A stretch of 64,000 nucleotides of DNA from Torulaspora globosa (taxonomy: Eukaryota; Ascomycota; Saccharomycetes; Saccharomycetales; Saccharomycetaceae). The notes below the pieces were generated by a model. It did not search any database. It was not told the DNA's origin and saw nothing but the letters and a program-made list of their open reading frames with translations. The first letter of the stretch is position 1. Every line of letters starts with the position of its first letter. This document shows positions 19,171 through 26,993 of this stretch, one piece after another. A program made the position numbers and the translations under genes. Where the stretch lies: the NCBI RefSeq assembly GCF_014133895.1, contig NC_050729.1, positions 992,001 to 1,056,000 of the forward strand, read 5' to 3'.

Positions 19171-19432
19171 GATCGCAGAAGGGCGCTCGCCATCGAATAA
19201 GTCCTTCGCTCTGGTTCGCGCTAAAGCAAACGCTTAGCAAGAGTCGGCTGATTTAGGCGAGATTTGCTACCATGCTGTATATAATATCCATGCATTAGCG
19301 TACCTCATATAGACAAAGATAGAGCCTAATCAATGCTTTCTCGTGGTCTTACGATGGCGATCTGAATGCCAGATTTGAACAAATACCCTTTGGGTTAGAA
19401 ATCCGAACTTAATTTATCTACGCATTTTGTAT

Positions 19433-19516
19433 GGAGGGTTGGCCGAGTGGTCTAAGGCGGCAGACTTAAGATCTGTTGGACGGTTGTCCGCGCGAGTTCG
19501 AACCTCGCATCCTTCA
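19433..19516 (+). tRNA. tL(UAA): tRNA-Leu (anticodon TAA)
   Basis: This 84-nt class II tRNA gene has a GGAGGGT/ATCCTTC acceptor stem with two G-U pairs, anticodon TAA within ACTTAAGAT, a variable arm (TGGACGGTTGTCCG) and T-loop GTTCGAAC. No intron is present. A run of 12 T residues at 19526-19537 is the Pol III terminator. It matches the S. cerevisiae tRNA-Leu(UAA) as recalled. Confidence 0.97.
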
Positions 19517-20114
19517 AGAATGTTCTTTTTTTTTTTTATCTTCTAGAATCCCTTATCTGGTATGTACGTCATAACAAAACGACAGATCGCGCCAATTAAG
19601 GCTTAAAGAAGTCAATGAACTCGATTATTCCGTATCATCCCGGACTGCTATGGCCCAGTATGGGTTTTCTTTGATCAAAAGCAGGTTGCATGATCAGACT
19701 TTTCCGAGGCATGATTGCACAAAACAATTTCAGATAAGCTACAATTGCCACAAACTTATGGAATTCAGCTTCGAAACTGCGCAACAGAGTTCCAAACTGA
19801 TGAAGCTTTCCACTAGCGCATTCTTTATCATTATGCAGCGAAAATCGCTGCCTCGCTACTCGATGCCCGCTTGAAAACTTACGATACGATATCAGCAATA
19901 AGCTCTGGATAAAGATAAGATTTACGCAACGTTCACCTCCGAGATGCTTCATGTGAGAACTATCAATCCGCTGTTTTTTTCTTTTAACTTATCGCTGATT
20001 GTCAATGAAGTGACGAACTCCTAGACGATGACAGCGATACATAAAGGGCATTTAATCCTATGGTCTTGAGATCAGACAGCTAATGGCGGCAGCAAAACTG
20101 TGTCAATTAGTGAA
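19517..20114. other. Permease upstream region
   Basis: This is the ~600 bp between tRNA-Leu and the permease start codon. It contains four GATAA-type motifs and two small upstream ATG frames next to the start. Short frames on the minus strand (for example 19635-19952) resemble no known protein. Confidence 0.5.
19733..19993. promoter_or_regulatory. Cluster of GATAA motifs (GATA-factor sites)
   Basis: GATAAG occurs at 19733-19738 and 19914-19919, GATAAA at 19908-19913, and CTTATC (GATAAG on the minus strand) at 19988-19993. The cluster lies 120-380 bp before a DAL5-family permease. In yeast such clusters bind Gln3/Gat1 (activators) and Dal80/Gzf3 (repressors) and confer nitrogen catabolite repression. 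Motif evidence plus analogy with DAL5. Confidence 0.6.
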
Positions 20115-21755
20115 ATGCAGTCGTCGACTCACTCAAGTGAAATCTTTATCTCTAATGATCTGGTGAATGATAAAGAGGTAGAGGCCAATACCAAGCCTAT
20201 TGCACGTCAAGGTGAAATCGAGAACGTTCTCAGTACAGTGCTGTCGCCATATGGCAAAGAAGTTGTGATTAAGGATGCGGATGTGGATGATGCAATGAAA
20301 ATGGCCGGAGAGGCCAAAGGATTGAAGATCACTCCAGAGGAGGATAGAAAGTTGGTCTGGAAGATAGATCTTTGTATGTTTCCATTAATGTGTCTGTTGT
20401 ATGCTGTGCAATTTATGGATAAGATTACGACGAGTTCTGCGGCGGTGATGGGTCTCAGAGAGGATTTGAAGATGCATGGCAATCAGTACTCGTGGGTCGG
20501 TTCTGCCTTCTACTTTGGATACCTGCTCTTTAACCTGGGACCTGGTCAGATAATTTTTCAAAAGACAAAAAGAATGGCTCTGCTTTTGGCTGTGTTTGTT
20601 GTTATCTGGGGAATGGTTCTGGCACTTCATGCGGCTCCCAGCGTGAACTATGCTTCTTTTATCTTTTTGAGAGTTCTGCTGGGGTGTGCAGAAAGTATTG
20701 TTACACCCTGCTTTACTATCATTACTTCTCAGTACTGGAAGAAGGAAGAGCAATTCACCAGGGTGTCGATCTGGTTCGGTATGAACGGTCTGGGATCTAT
20801 TATTCTGAGCGCAATTGCCTATGGCCTATACATTAGGCAGGACAGCTACGCGATAAAAGCTTGGAGACTTTTGTTCATCATAACAGGCGTTATCACCATT
20901 TTTCTCGGGTTTCTGATTGCATTATGGATCCCTGATGACCCATCAAAGGCACGTTTCCTGTCCAAAAGAGAAAAGTTGATGGTCGTAGAAAGAATTAGAA
21001 GCAACCAGCAGGGTTTCGGTAATCACCGCATCAAAAAACACCAGATTGTTGAAGCTCTGAAGGACGTTAGGACATGGCTGTACTTTTTGTTTACAGTCTC
21101 CTCGAATATTCCAAATGGTGGTATTACAAATTTCATGGCCATCTTGCTTCACTCCGACTTCAAGTATTCCACAAAACAGACCTTTTTAATGAACATGCCA
21201 ACTGGTGCGGTTGAATTCGTCGGTTGTCCATTATTCGGCATACTGGCTTTGATAGCCGCTAACAGAAGGATTCCAATCTGGAAATACAAGTTAACTTGGG
21301 CCATTTTTTCTGCAATTCTGGCATTGATCGCCAGCTGTATGTTGGGCTTCGCCAACGGCAACGGTAAAGCTAGACTTGCTGGTGCTTACTTATGGTATAT
21401 ATCGCCGGTCTCTTTTATCTGTGTGCTTTCCAACATCAGTGCCAACTCTTCAGGTTTCACCAAAAAATGGACTGTTTCATCGATAAACTTGGTCGCCTAC
21501 TCCGCCGCCAACCTTGCAGGACCTCAGACTTTCATTGCAAGCCAGTACCCCGACTACCACGGTGCCAAGGTTGCCATGGTGGTTTGCTACTCCTGTATGA
21601 TCGTTATACTCGCCGCTCTGTTCTTCATCAATTGGAGAGAAAATAGACGACGTGACAAGATTGCCGCTGAGAGAGGTGCAGACGGTGTTGCTGTTGACAC
21701 CGAGTTTGCCGACTTAACAGATTTTGAGAACCCAAACTTTAGATACACTCTTTGA
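20115..21755 (+). CDS. Major facilitator permease, DAL5 (allantoate) family
   Basis: The 546-residue protein belongs to the fungal anion:cation symporter branch of the major facilitator superfamily, which includes Dal5, Thi73, Tna1, Soa1 and Seo1. A ~90-residue hydrophilic N-terminus precedes about 12 hydrophobic helices, starting with LCMFPLMCLLYAVQFMDK. The conserved block FRVLLGCAES-like (FLRVLLGCAESIVTPC) follows helix 4, and a cytoplasmic loop around WIPDDPSKARFLSKRE separates the two halves. The substrate cannot be fixed from sequence; the GATA sites upstream favour a nitrogen source such as allantoate, ureidosuccinate or peptides. The frame can be read to a GTG at 20100, but the first ATG is 20115. 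No S. cerevisiae syntenic partner was recognised here. Confidence 0.85.
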   Translation: MQSSTHSSEIFISNDLVNDKEVEANTKPIARQGEIENVLSTVLSPYGKEVVIKDADVDDAMKMAGEAKGLKITPEEDRKLVWKIDLCMFPLMCLLYAVQFMDKITTSSAAVMGLREDLKMHGNQYSWVGSAFYFGYLLFNLGPGQIIFQKTKRMALLLAVFVVIWGMVLALHAAPSVNYASFIFLRVLLGCAESIVTPCFTIITSQYWKKEEQFTRVSIWFGMNGLGSIILSAIAYGLYIRQDSYAIKAWRLLFIITGVITIFLGFLIALWIPDDPSKARFLSKREKLMVVERIRSNQQGFGNHRIKKHQIVEALKDVRTWLYFLFTVSSNIPNGGITNFMAILLHSDFKYSTKQTFLMNMPTGAVEFVGCPLFGILALIAANRRIPIWKYKLTWAIFSAILALIASCMLGFANGNGKARLAGAYLWYISPVSFICVLSNISANSSGFTKKWTVSSINLVAYSAANLAGPQTFIASQYPDYHGAKVAMVVCYSCMIVILAALFFINWRENRRRDKIAAERGADGVAVDTEFADLTDFENPNFRYTL

Positions 21756-21799
21756 TTTTTTGTACACTCCGTTAATATATATCAAACTTTAGAAATTAA

Positions 21800-22401
21800 T
21801 CACACGTCGTATTGAAGAGTCAAGCTCTTGGCTACTTCTGTCGTTTCGATGGCGTTTTTAAACTCTTCGAAACTCAGATGGCCGTCCCCGTCACTGTCAT
21901 TCTCAACTATCGTCCTATCCACAATCTGCTGCAATTGCTCATCATCCAAATTATTGCCAACCATGATTTTAAGCACTATGAACAATTCTCCGTTCGATAT
22001 GTAGCCGTCCTTATCAATGTCGTAGATCTTGAAGGCAAACTTCAGCTTTTCGTCCTTACTACCCCTACCACTGAAAATCGAAAGACCAGATATAAACTCT
22101 TGGAAATCAACGCTTCCATCGTTATCGGCATCAAAGACTTCCATTATTCGGCCTGCCAGAGGATTCGACGACACTCCGGGAATTGCCATAAATTCATTTT
22201 TATCTATGGAGCCCGAGCTATCCCTATCCAGTTTCATAAACCGCTTCCTTAGTCTTTCGATCTCATCTCTTTCGACTGTTCCAACAGGCTTTAGTTAGCA
22301 TTCAAACTGTACAAGGCAAATTTCATAAAACTTCACTTTAAAAACTTACAATTGGTATCCTCTAGGAGGTTATCGATCACCTTGGAAGATGCAACACCCA
22401 T
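21800..22401 (-). CDS. CNB1: Calcineurin regulatory subunit B (Cnb1), spliced
   Basis: Calcineurin B is the Ca2+-binding regulatory subunit of the phosphatase that activates Crz1. Two exons (22350-22401 and 21800-22275, minus strand) join to give 175 residues, the same as S. cerevisiae Cnb1. The first exon encodes 17 residues, [17 protein letters not shown], plus one base; MG is the N-myristoylation signal. The second exon carries four EF-hand loops: [36 protein letters not shown] and [14 protein letters not shown]. cerevisiae CNB1 also has an intron near its 5' end. DPH2 is the next gene, as in S. cerevisiae (YKL190W-YKL191W). Confidence 0.96.
22276..22349 (-). other. CNB1 spliceosomal intron, 74 nt
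   Basis: The intron begins GTAAGT (a variant of yeast GTATGT), has the branch sequence TGCTAAC at 22294-22300 (TACTAAC with one change) and ends in AACAG, about 19 nt after the branch adenosine. Splicing joins AAT-T to TC-GAA and restores the conserved N-F-x-R-D-E reading. Removal is required for a full-length protein. Confidence 0.93.
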
Positions 22402-22545
22402 GGTAGCTCAACGACTGCGATAAGTCTGGTATCTTCAAGAAGTATCTCCATTTCAAGAGCACCTACAAGCTTTCTCCAGGTGAAATAAGCTTCGCTTTAC
22501 GTGCAAAGTGTCAGTAAATAAATATTATATATATACTGATTAAAT

Positions 22546-24204
22546 TCAGTTGGCATTCCTAGTTATTCTATCAAACTGGTAGCTGGATGCCACTCCTGAT
22601 ATGCCCTCCTCAACTGTCGCACCGTCTTCTTCGTAGTGCGACTGCGAGGCGAAATCGCTGCCGAGACCCTGCCATTGGCGATTTTGCATCTGAGCAGCGG
22701 CCGTTGAAACTGTGCCCTTGATCAGGACCCCTCCCGAAACGCTCTGGATGAGTGAAGTGGAGGTTTCCTCTTCCGAGTCTCCGATTTCCAGGTGTCGTAT
22801 CTGTCGGAGAGGTCTCGCTGTGCTGACGTACTTACCTGTCACCGCGTCGAATTCCGGCTGATCGGGGTCCTCAGCAGATCCAGAACTGGACTGTTCATCT
22901 TGGACGTCTTCCTCGATGGCTGCAAGCACCTCGCTGAAACCTACCATCCATTGACCTGTCCAGGTAACGTCTTCCTGTAGCGCCATGGTTAACTCATAGG
23001 GTGTGATTATCGGCTTGTAAAATTCGTTGTATTGATCTAGAATAATACCACTTTGGCCGCAGCCCAGAATACACCATACCTCTATCGGCTCAAAGTTGGC
23101 CAATTTAGCGACGTTCGGTTTACCTACCACAAACAGGTAGTGTTTCTTACCCTTGGAATGTATGAGCCTGATTAAGGTGTTGATCATCTCCTTTGTATTT
23201 TTTAGTGACAAGGTGTTGACCAGAATACCGATGCAGCCGGCGGTCCTAGCAATATGCATGTTTCTGTAGCGCTTCATCAACGAGGGGAAAGGTCCTTCGT
23301 TGATAGAGCCGGAGCTTGGATCATAAAGCGCAATGCTGTTGAATTGAGTCGTCAGAAAAAGTAGATGTGGATCCTGCGGAATTGTGATGTGGAACAGAGC
23401 ATAGTCGTCTCTCAAGACCTTATTCGTTGCGTCAAGCGGTTCTATCTCGTTATTATTCGTGACGAGCACTCGGTTACCTAATCTGCCTACCTCTTTGTAG
23501 CTTCGAGTGCGCAAACTGCTCTGATGCAGGATAACTGCGTTGTTCCCAGCCAAGGAGTCGTCGATAATGGCGTAAAGGATGTTTTGGAATCCGTCTTTCT
23601 CCAATGCATCGCATAGTGGCGCCAGACCGTAGCTGTATGGCGCATCCGCCATCAGACAGATCTTGGCCTCTTTATCCTTGTGAACATCTTTAAATTTGCT
23701 GATTATTTGCGGCAAATCCAGGTAAGGTTTCCCAAATGCATATAGCACTGGAAGAGACTGCACTGCATTGAGACAGGCGTCACCGAAATGAATCACTAAA
23801 TCGCCCTTTACATGCTCGGATGCCACTTCATCGACGCAACAAGCACTATATGCTGTGTCAGCAAGTGTCCAAATCTTTCTTTTGACCCCAGAACAGCTCA
23901 AATCCAATTTCTCCTGCAGCGATTGAACTATCAAACTCGAATCTTGCACCAAGGAATCGGGAAATTGCAACGTAATATGGCGAAACTGCTCATTCTTCAA
24001 CAAATATTCCGCTATCTCCTCCACAGCATAGTATTGGTTCAGACTCGACACCAAAGACTCCTCACCTATCTGAGATTGTGGGCCCAAATATGAAACTCTG
24101 TCTTTCAAGTCCGAATCGTATCTATATAGAGAGAAAGTCTCCTCGGTTTGAGCAGTTGACAATGCTGGCGCCACAGCTCCAGTATTAAGGCCGCTATCTG
24201 GCAT
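22546..24204 (-). CDS. DPH2: Diphthamide biosynthesis protein Dph2
   Basis: The 552-residue protein matches S. cerevisiae Dph2 (534). With Dph1 it forms the Fe-S radical enzyme that transfers a 3-amino-3-carboxypropyl group to the target histidine of elongation factor 2. Conserved blocks are LADTAYSACCVDEVA (about residues 113-127), HFGDACLN, ARTAGCIGILVNTLSL, VGKPNVAKLANF and WCILGCGQSG, with cysteines that ligate or neighbour the cluster. The C-terminal tail ends EGISGVASSYQFDR as in other yeasts. It is divergent from URA4 across 156 bp. The start MPDSGLNTGAVAPALS extends a few residues beyond the S. cerevisiae N-terminus. Confidence 0.95.
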   Translation of the reverse strand: MPDSGLNTGAVAPALSTAQTEETFSLYRYDSDLKDRVSYLGPQSQIGEESLVSSLNQYYAVEEIAEYLLKNEQFRHITLQFPDSLVQDSSLIVQSLQEKLDLSCSGVKRKIWTLADTAYSACCVDEVASEHVKGDLVIHFGDACLNAVQSLPVLYAFGKPYLDLPQIISKFKDVHKDKEAKICLMADAPYSYGLAPLCDALEKDGFQNILYAIIDDSLAGNNAVILHQSSLRTRSYKEVGRLGNRVLVTNNNEIEPLDATNKVLRDDYALFHITIPQDPHLLFLTTQFNSIALYDPSSGSINEGPFPSLMKRYRNMHIARTAGCIGILVNTLSLKNTKEMINTLIRLIHSKGKKHYLFVVGKPNVAKLANFEPIEVWCILGCGQSGIILDQYNEFYKPIITPYELTMALQEDVTWTGQWMVGFSEVLAAIEEDVQDEQSSSGSAEDPDQPEFDAVTGKYVSTARPLRQIRHLEIGDSEEETSTSLIQSVSGGVLIKGTVSTAAAQMQNRQWQGLGSDFASQSHYEEDGATVEEGISGVASSYQFDRITRNAN

Positions 24205-24360
24205 TGAATCGACTTGAAGGTTAGTTTTCGAGGTTTGGCTTGTTCTAAAGTCGATGAGCTCTTGAAATTTTTTATTCGATATGCGATGAGCTTACTGAGA
24301 AGACTACATTATATCAGATATCCTCCAGAGAGCACTCAATATCCTGCCAATTCCGCCGCC

Positions 24361-25458
24361 ATGATTAGTGAGATTAATCTGGGGATACCATGCGATATGC
24401 ATGTCCATCTACGAGAGGGTCAGATGTGTGAGTTAGTGACACCGACAGTGCGAGATGGAGGCATATCTGTTGCGTATGTGATGCCGAATTTGCAGCCTCC
24501 AATCACCACAATCGATCGAGTGGTCGCTTACAAGAATGGGATTCAAGAATTGGCTCCAGATACAACATTTCTGATGAGCTTTTACTTGTCGAAGGATCTG
24601 ACTCCTGAGCTGATCCACGAAGCAGCAAGACAAAAAGCGATACGAGGTGTTAAATGCTACCCAGCTGGTGTCACGACGAATTCAGCTGCAGGCGTCGATC
24701 CGAACGATTTTACAGCCTTCTACCCCGTTTTTAAGGCGATGGAAGAAGAGAATTTGGTTCTTAACATACACGGTGAGAAGCCATCAGTGAATGATGGTAA
24801 AGCAGGAGACGATATACATGTTTTGAACGCCGAGGAATCGTTTCTCCCAGCATTGAGAAGGTTACATGCGGATTTCCCCCATTTGAAGATTATCCTTGAA
24901 CACTGCACCACTGAGGCCGCCGTTAAGACAGTTGAGGACATCAACAGGGATGTCGAAGACCCCAAAGATATTAGAGTAGCTGCCACAATCACTGCACACC
25001 ATTTATATTTGACGATCGATGACTGGGCCGGGAATCCTATCAACTTCTGCAAGCCCGTGGCCAAGTTGCCGCGGGACAAGAGAGCTTTGGTCGGCGCTGC
25101 CGTATCCGGGAAGCCATACTTCTTTTTCGGCTCTGATTCAGCACCACATCCATTGGAGAGTAAGTCCAAGCATAAGGGCGTATGCGCCGGCGTCTTTTCC
25201 CAGTCGCTGGCTATCCCATACGTCGCCCAGATCTTCGAACAGCAAGGCGCCCTCGACAAGTTGAAGGATTTTGTCTCGACTTTCCCACTTCAGTTCTACG
25301 AGCTTTCCCAAAATGAGCTGAGATCCCAGGACGAGGTCATCATATACAGAAAGCCACAGCTGATCCCAGAAACTATCACTGACGGCAAAGGCCTGGAGGT
25401 GGCTCCCTTCAATGCCGGTGAAAAGGTAAACTGGTCCGTCAAGTGGCTAGCAAAATGA
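24361..25458 (+). CDS. URA4: Dihydroorotase (Ura4)
   Basis: The 365-residue enzyme converts carbamoyl-aspartate to dihydroorotate, the third step of pyrimidine synthesis. Metal ligands are visible in CDMHVH (His14, His16), in RGVKCYPAG (the lysine that is carboxylated), in LNIHGEKP, in ILEHCT and in the catalytic FGSDSAPH. Length is close to S. cerevisiae Ura4 (364). The frame is open for 49 codons upstream, but the family N-terminus (QEIDLG-like ISEINLG) fixes the ATG at 24361 and keeps the divergent DPH2 promoter free. No clear Ppr1 site was found in that promoter. Confidence 0.96.
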   Translation: MISEINLGIPCDMHVHLREGQMCELVTPTVRDGGISVAYVMPNLQPPITTIDRVVAYKNGIQELAPDTTFLMSFYLSKDLTPELIHEAARQKAIRGVKCYPAGVTTNSAAGVDPNDFTAFYPVFKAMEEENLVLNIHGEKPSVNDGKAGDDIHVLNAEESFLPALRRLHADFPHLKIILEHCTTEAAVKTVEDINRDVEDPKDIRVAATITAHHLYLTIDDWAGNPINFCKPVAKLPRDKRALVGAAVSGKPYFFFGSDSAPHPLESKSKHKGVCAGVFSQSLAIPYVAQIFEQQGALDKLKDFVSTFPLQFYELSQNELRSQDEVIIYRKPQLIPETITDGKGLEVAPFNAGEKVNWSVKWLAK

Positions 25459-25508
25459 TATCTATACAGACCTTCTTACATTCTCTAATCGTAAAACCTG
25501 AACAAGGC

Positions 25509-25934
25509 TCAAGCATCGTTCATTTCGACATCGTTGTCATCACTGACATTCAGTATCCTTGTCATCTTATCGTACAACTGTTGGTCCTTTTCGTTCAATT
25601 CATTCAAAGACAGATTGGCCGGGTTCTTATCCTGCAGCCAGAACAAGTACCGCTGGTTCGATGAGAACACTAATGCAAATATTCTGCCATTTTTACTCGA
25701 CTTCACCGGAACCCACACCGTTTCGCCTGGAATCAGGATCAAGGAAATCGTACTCAGCTCCCTACCCACGGGCTTCTCCAGCGGCCGCCATTCAAAATCC
25801 CAAAATCCCATCTCATCATCATCTTCATTCGGCTTGATCACTATTTCACCTTGGCATGGCACCGGAGTGCACAGCTTTGAATCCTCATCGTAGTCGCAAA
25901 CTCCGGCCCTGAACTTTACAACTTCAATGGCCAT
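25509..25934 (-). CDS. RPN13: Proteasome ubiquitin receptor Rpn13
   Basis: The 141-residue protein is a subunit of the 19S proteasome lid/base that binds ubiquitin and Rpn2 through a Pru domain covering about residues 3-115 (VVKFRAGVC, GFWDFEWRP, LILIPGETVWVPVKSSKNGR, RYLFWLQDKN). Like S. cerevisiae Rpn13 it lacks the C-terminal domain that binds Uch37 in animals and ends in a short acidic tail. The frame opens further 5' only to a GTG, so the ATG at 25934 (MAIEVVKF) is chosen, matching the family. A perfect Rpn4 box lies 68 bp upstream. Confidence 0.95.
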   Translation of the reverse strand: MAIEVVKFRAGVCDYDEDSKLCTPVPCQGEIVIKPNEDDDEMGFWDFEWRPLEKPVGRELSTISLILIPGETVWVPVKSSKNGRIFALVFSSNQRYLFWLQDKNPANLSLNELNEKDQQLYDKMTRILNVSDDNDVEMNDA

Positions 25935-26001
25935 GCTGTAGACTGATAACGTAGTAGAATACCCGGTCCAACAAAGCTCCTTAAGCGACACTTAGAGAGC
26001 C

Positions 26002-26010
26002 TTTGCCACC
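26002..26010 (-). promoter_or_regulatory. PACE element (GGTGGCAAA), Rpn4 site for RPN13
   Basis: On the minus strand the sequence reads GGTGGCAAA, the exact proteasome-associated control element bound by Rpn4. It lies 68 bp upstream of the RPN13 start codon and in the same orientation as the gene. This implies control with the rest of the proteasome regulon. Confidence 0.85.
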
Positions 26011-26058
26011 ATTCTTGAGCACTCTTAGCTTATAACTACAGCTTAGCAGTGAGTGAGG

Positions 26059-26066
26059 CCGGGTAA
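26059..26066 (+). promoter_or_regulatory. Reb1-type site (CCGGGTAA) in divergent promoter
   Basis: A full eight-base Reb1 match lies between divergent RPN13 and the CinA-like gene, about 125 bp from the former and 105 bp from the latter. It may keep the shared promoter open. Confidence 0.55.
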
Positions 26067-26171
26067 CGTCCGCTTATACCCAGGCCCAGCGCTTAGGACA
26101 ACCAAGAAGGTTAAACAACACTCTGCATTATCCGTTACGAGCTGTTCCTAGAAGCTCTGTCGAAGCTTGCA

Positions 26172-26738
26172 ATGGGCGATTTTCCACCATCACAGGCGGT
26201 TGAACTGGTTACTGAGATTTCTGCGATCCTAAAGCGTCGCCACGAGACTATAGCGGTTTGTGAGGCCGCGTGTGGAGGCCTGCTTTCGAGCTACCTTGTG
26301 TCGGTGCCCGGAGCATCAGAATGGTTTTACGGGGGCACGCTGGTTTACAGTCTGAAATCGCGGCTGAAGCTAAGTGGTTGGGACTCGCATGATATTGATA
26401 CTTATACGGGACCTTGCACCAATGTCGCGTTAAGGCTGGCACGGAACTTGCGACTTGAGTTGGGAGCCACTTACACGCTAAGCGAGACCGGATATGCCTC
26501 AACGCCTCAGGTCTCGATGGCGAATGACCCAGATGCCAAGAGCAAGACGGGAACTGTGTATTTTGGAATATCGGGACCGGAAAGAGATCTGTCAAAAGTG
26601 TACAATACTGGGAGCACAGATAGATGCGAAAACATGCAAACTTTTGCCATCGAAGGACTTAAATTTCTTCGTCAAGAGTTGCAGAGATGTGAGCAGACAA
26701 ACGAGCAACCTAATGGCAAGAAGCAGAAGCATCGTTGA
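26172..26738 (+). CDS. CinA C-terminal-domain protein (nicotinamide-nucleotide amidase-like)
   Basis: The 188-residue protein is a stand-alone CinA C-terminal domain. In bacteria this fold is PncC, which deamidates nicotinamide mononucleotide. Matching blocks are ETIAVCEAACGG (cf. ESCTGG), SYLVSVPGASEWFYGGTLVYS, and TGTVYFGISG. Several expected active-site residues differ: the Ser and Thr of ESCTGG are Ala32 and Cys34, and the Lys after the conserved Tyr-Ser is Arg. The tail is basic (GKKQKHR). I do not recall an S. cerevisiae counterpart at this position or elsewhere. It is divergent from RPN13 and tandem with DCK1. The ATG start is supported by family length; the substrate is unknown. Confidence 0.75.
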   Translation: MGDFPPSQAVELVTEISAILKRRHETIAVCEAACGGLLSSYLVSVPGASEWFYGGTLVYSLKSRLKLSGWDSHDIDTYTGPCTNVALRLARNLRLELGATYTLSETGYASTPQVSMANDPDAKSKTGTVYFGISGPERDLSKVYNTGSTDRCENMQTFAIEGLKFLRQELQRCEQTNEQPNGKKQKHR

Positions 26739-26993
26739 ATGCTAACCTGTCGTATCATCAGTATGATGTCGTACTGCAAGCCAACGTTAGAAGTGACTGA
26801 AATTTGAGAATGTTCAATCAAAGGATACGTCGTTTGATTGAGCGTCTGAGAAGGCCTTTTAGAAGCCTGCCGGAAGCCACTATAATTTGGGTGTTCTTCG
26901 AACTAGCCGTTCACGGGGGACAGAGCGTCTGTGGGACATAGAAAGAGCCTTGGTATTGGATCAATTCCTCAAGGGAGATTAGTCAAGATTGGA

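Noticed and set aside
19635..19952. 105-codon minus-strand frame upstream of the permease
   Set aside because: It has no recognisable domain and overlaps the GATA-motif promoter, so it is probably chance.
22276..22300. Alternative 3' splice site (TAAAG) just after the CNB1 branch
   Set aside because: It is only a few bases from the branch adenosine and would not restore the conserved reading frame. The AACAG at 22276-22280 does.
24214..24360. 49-codon N-terminal extension of URA4
   Set aside because: Dihydroorotases start just before the HxH motif. The extension would use up the divergent promoter shared with DPH2 and shows no family similarity.
24205..24360. Ppr1 site upstream of URA4
   Set aside because: No TTCGG-N6-CCGAA arrangement could be found. 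A weak TTCGAGG run does not qualify.
24720..25259. Long antisense frame inside URA4 (179 codons)
   Set aside because: It is the complementary frame of a strongly conserved enzyme and resembles nothing known. Similar shadows inside TUS1, DCK1, CRN1 and VMA1 were discarded for the same reason.
26931..26993. N-terminal extension of DCK1 from a GTG codon
   Set aside because: Eukaryotic initiation at GTG is unlikely, and family similarity begins at the ATG at 26994. The same reasoning removed GTG or TTG extensions of CDC53, RAD7, RPN13, MIA40, CYB2, TUS1, MAG2 and the permease.
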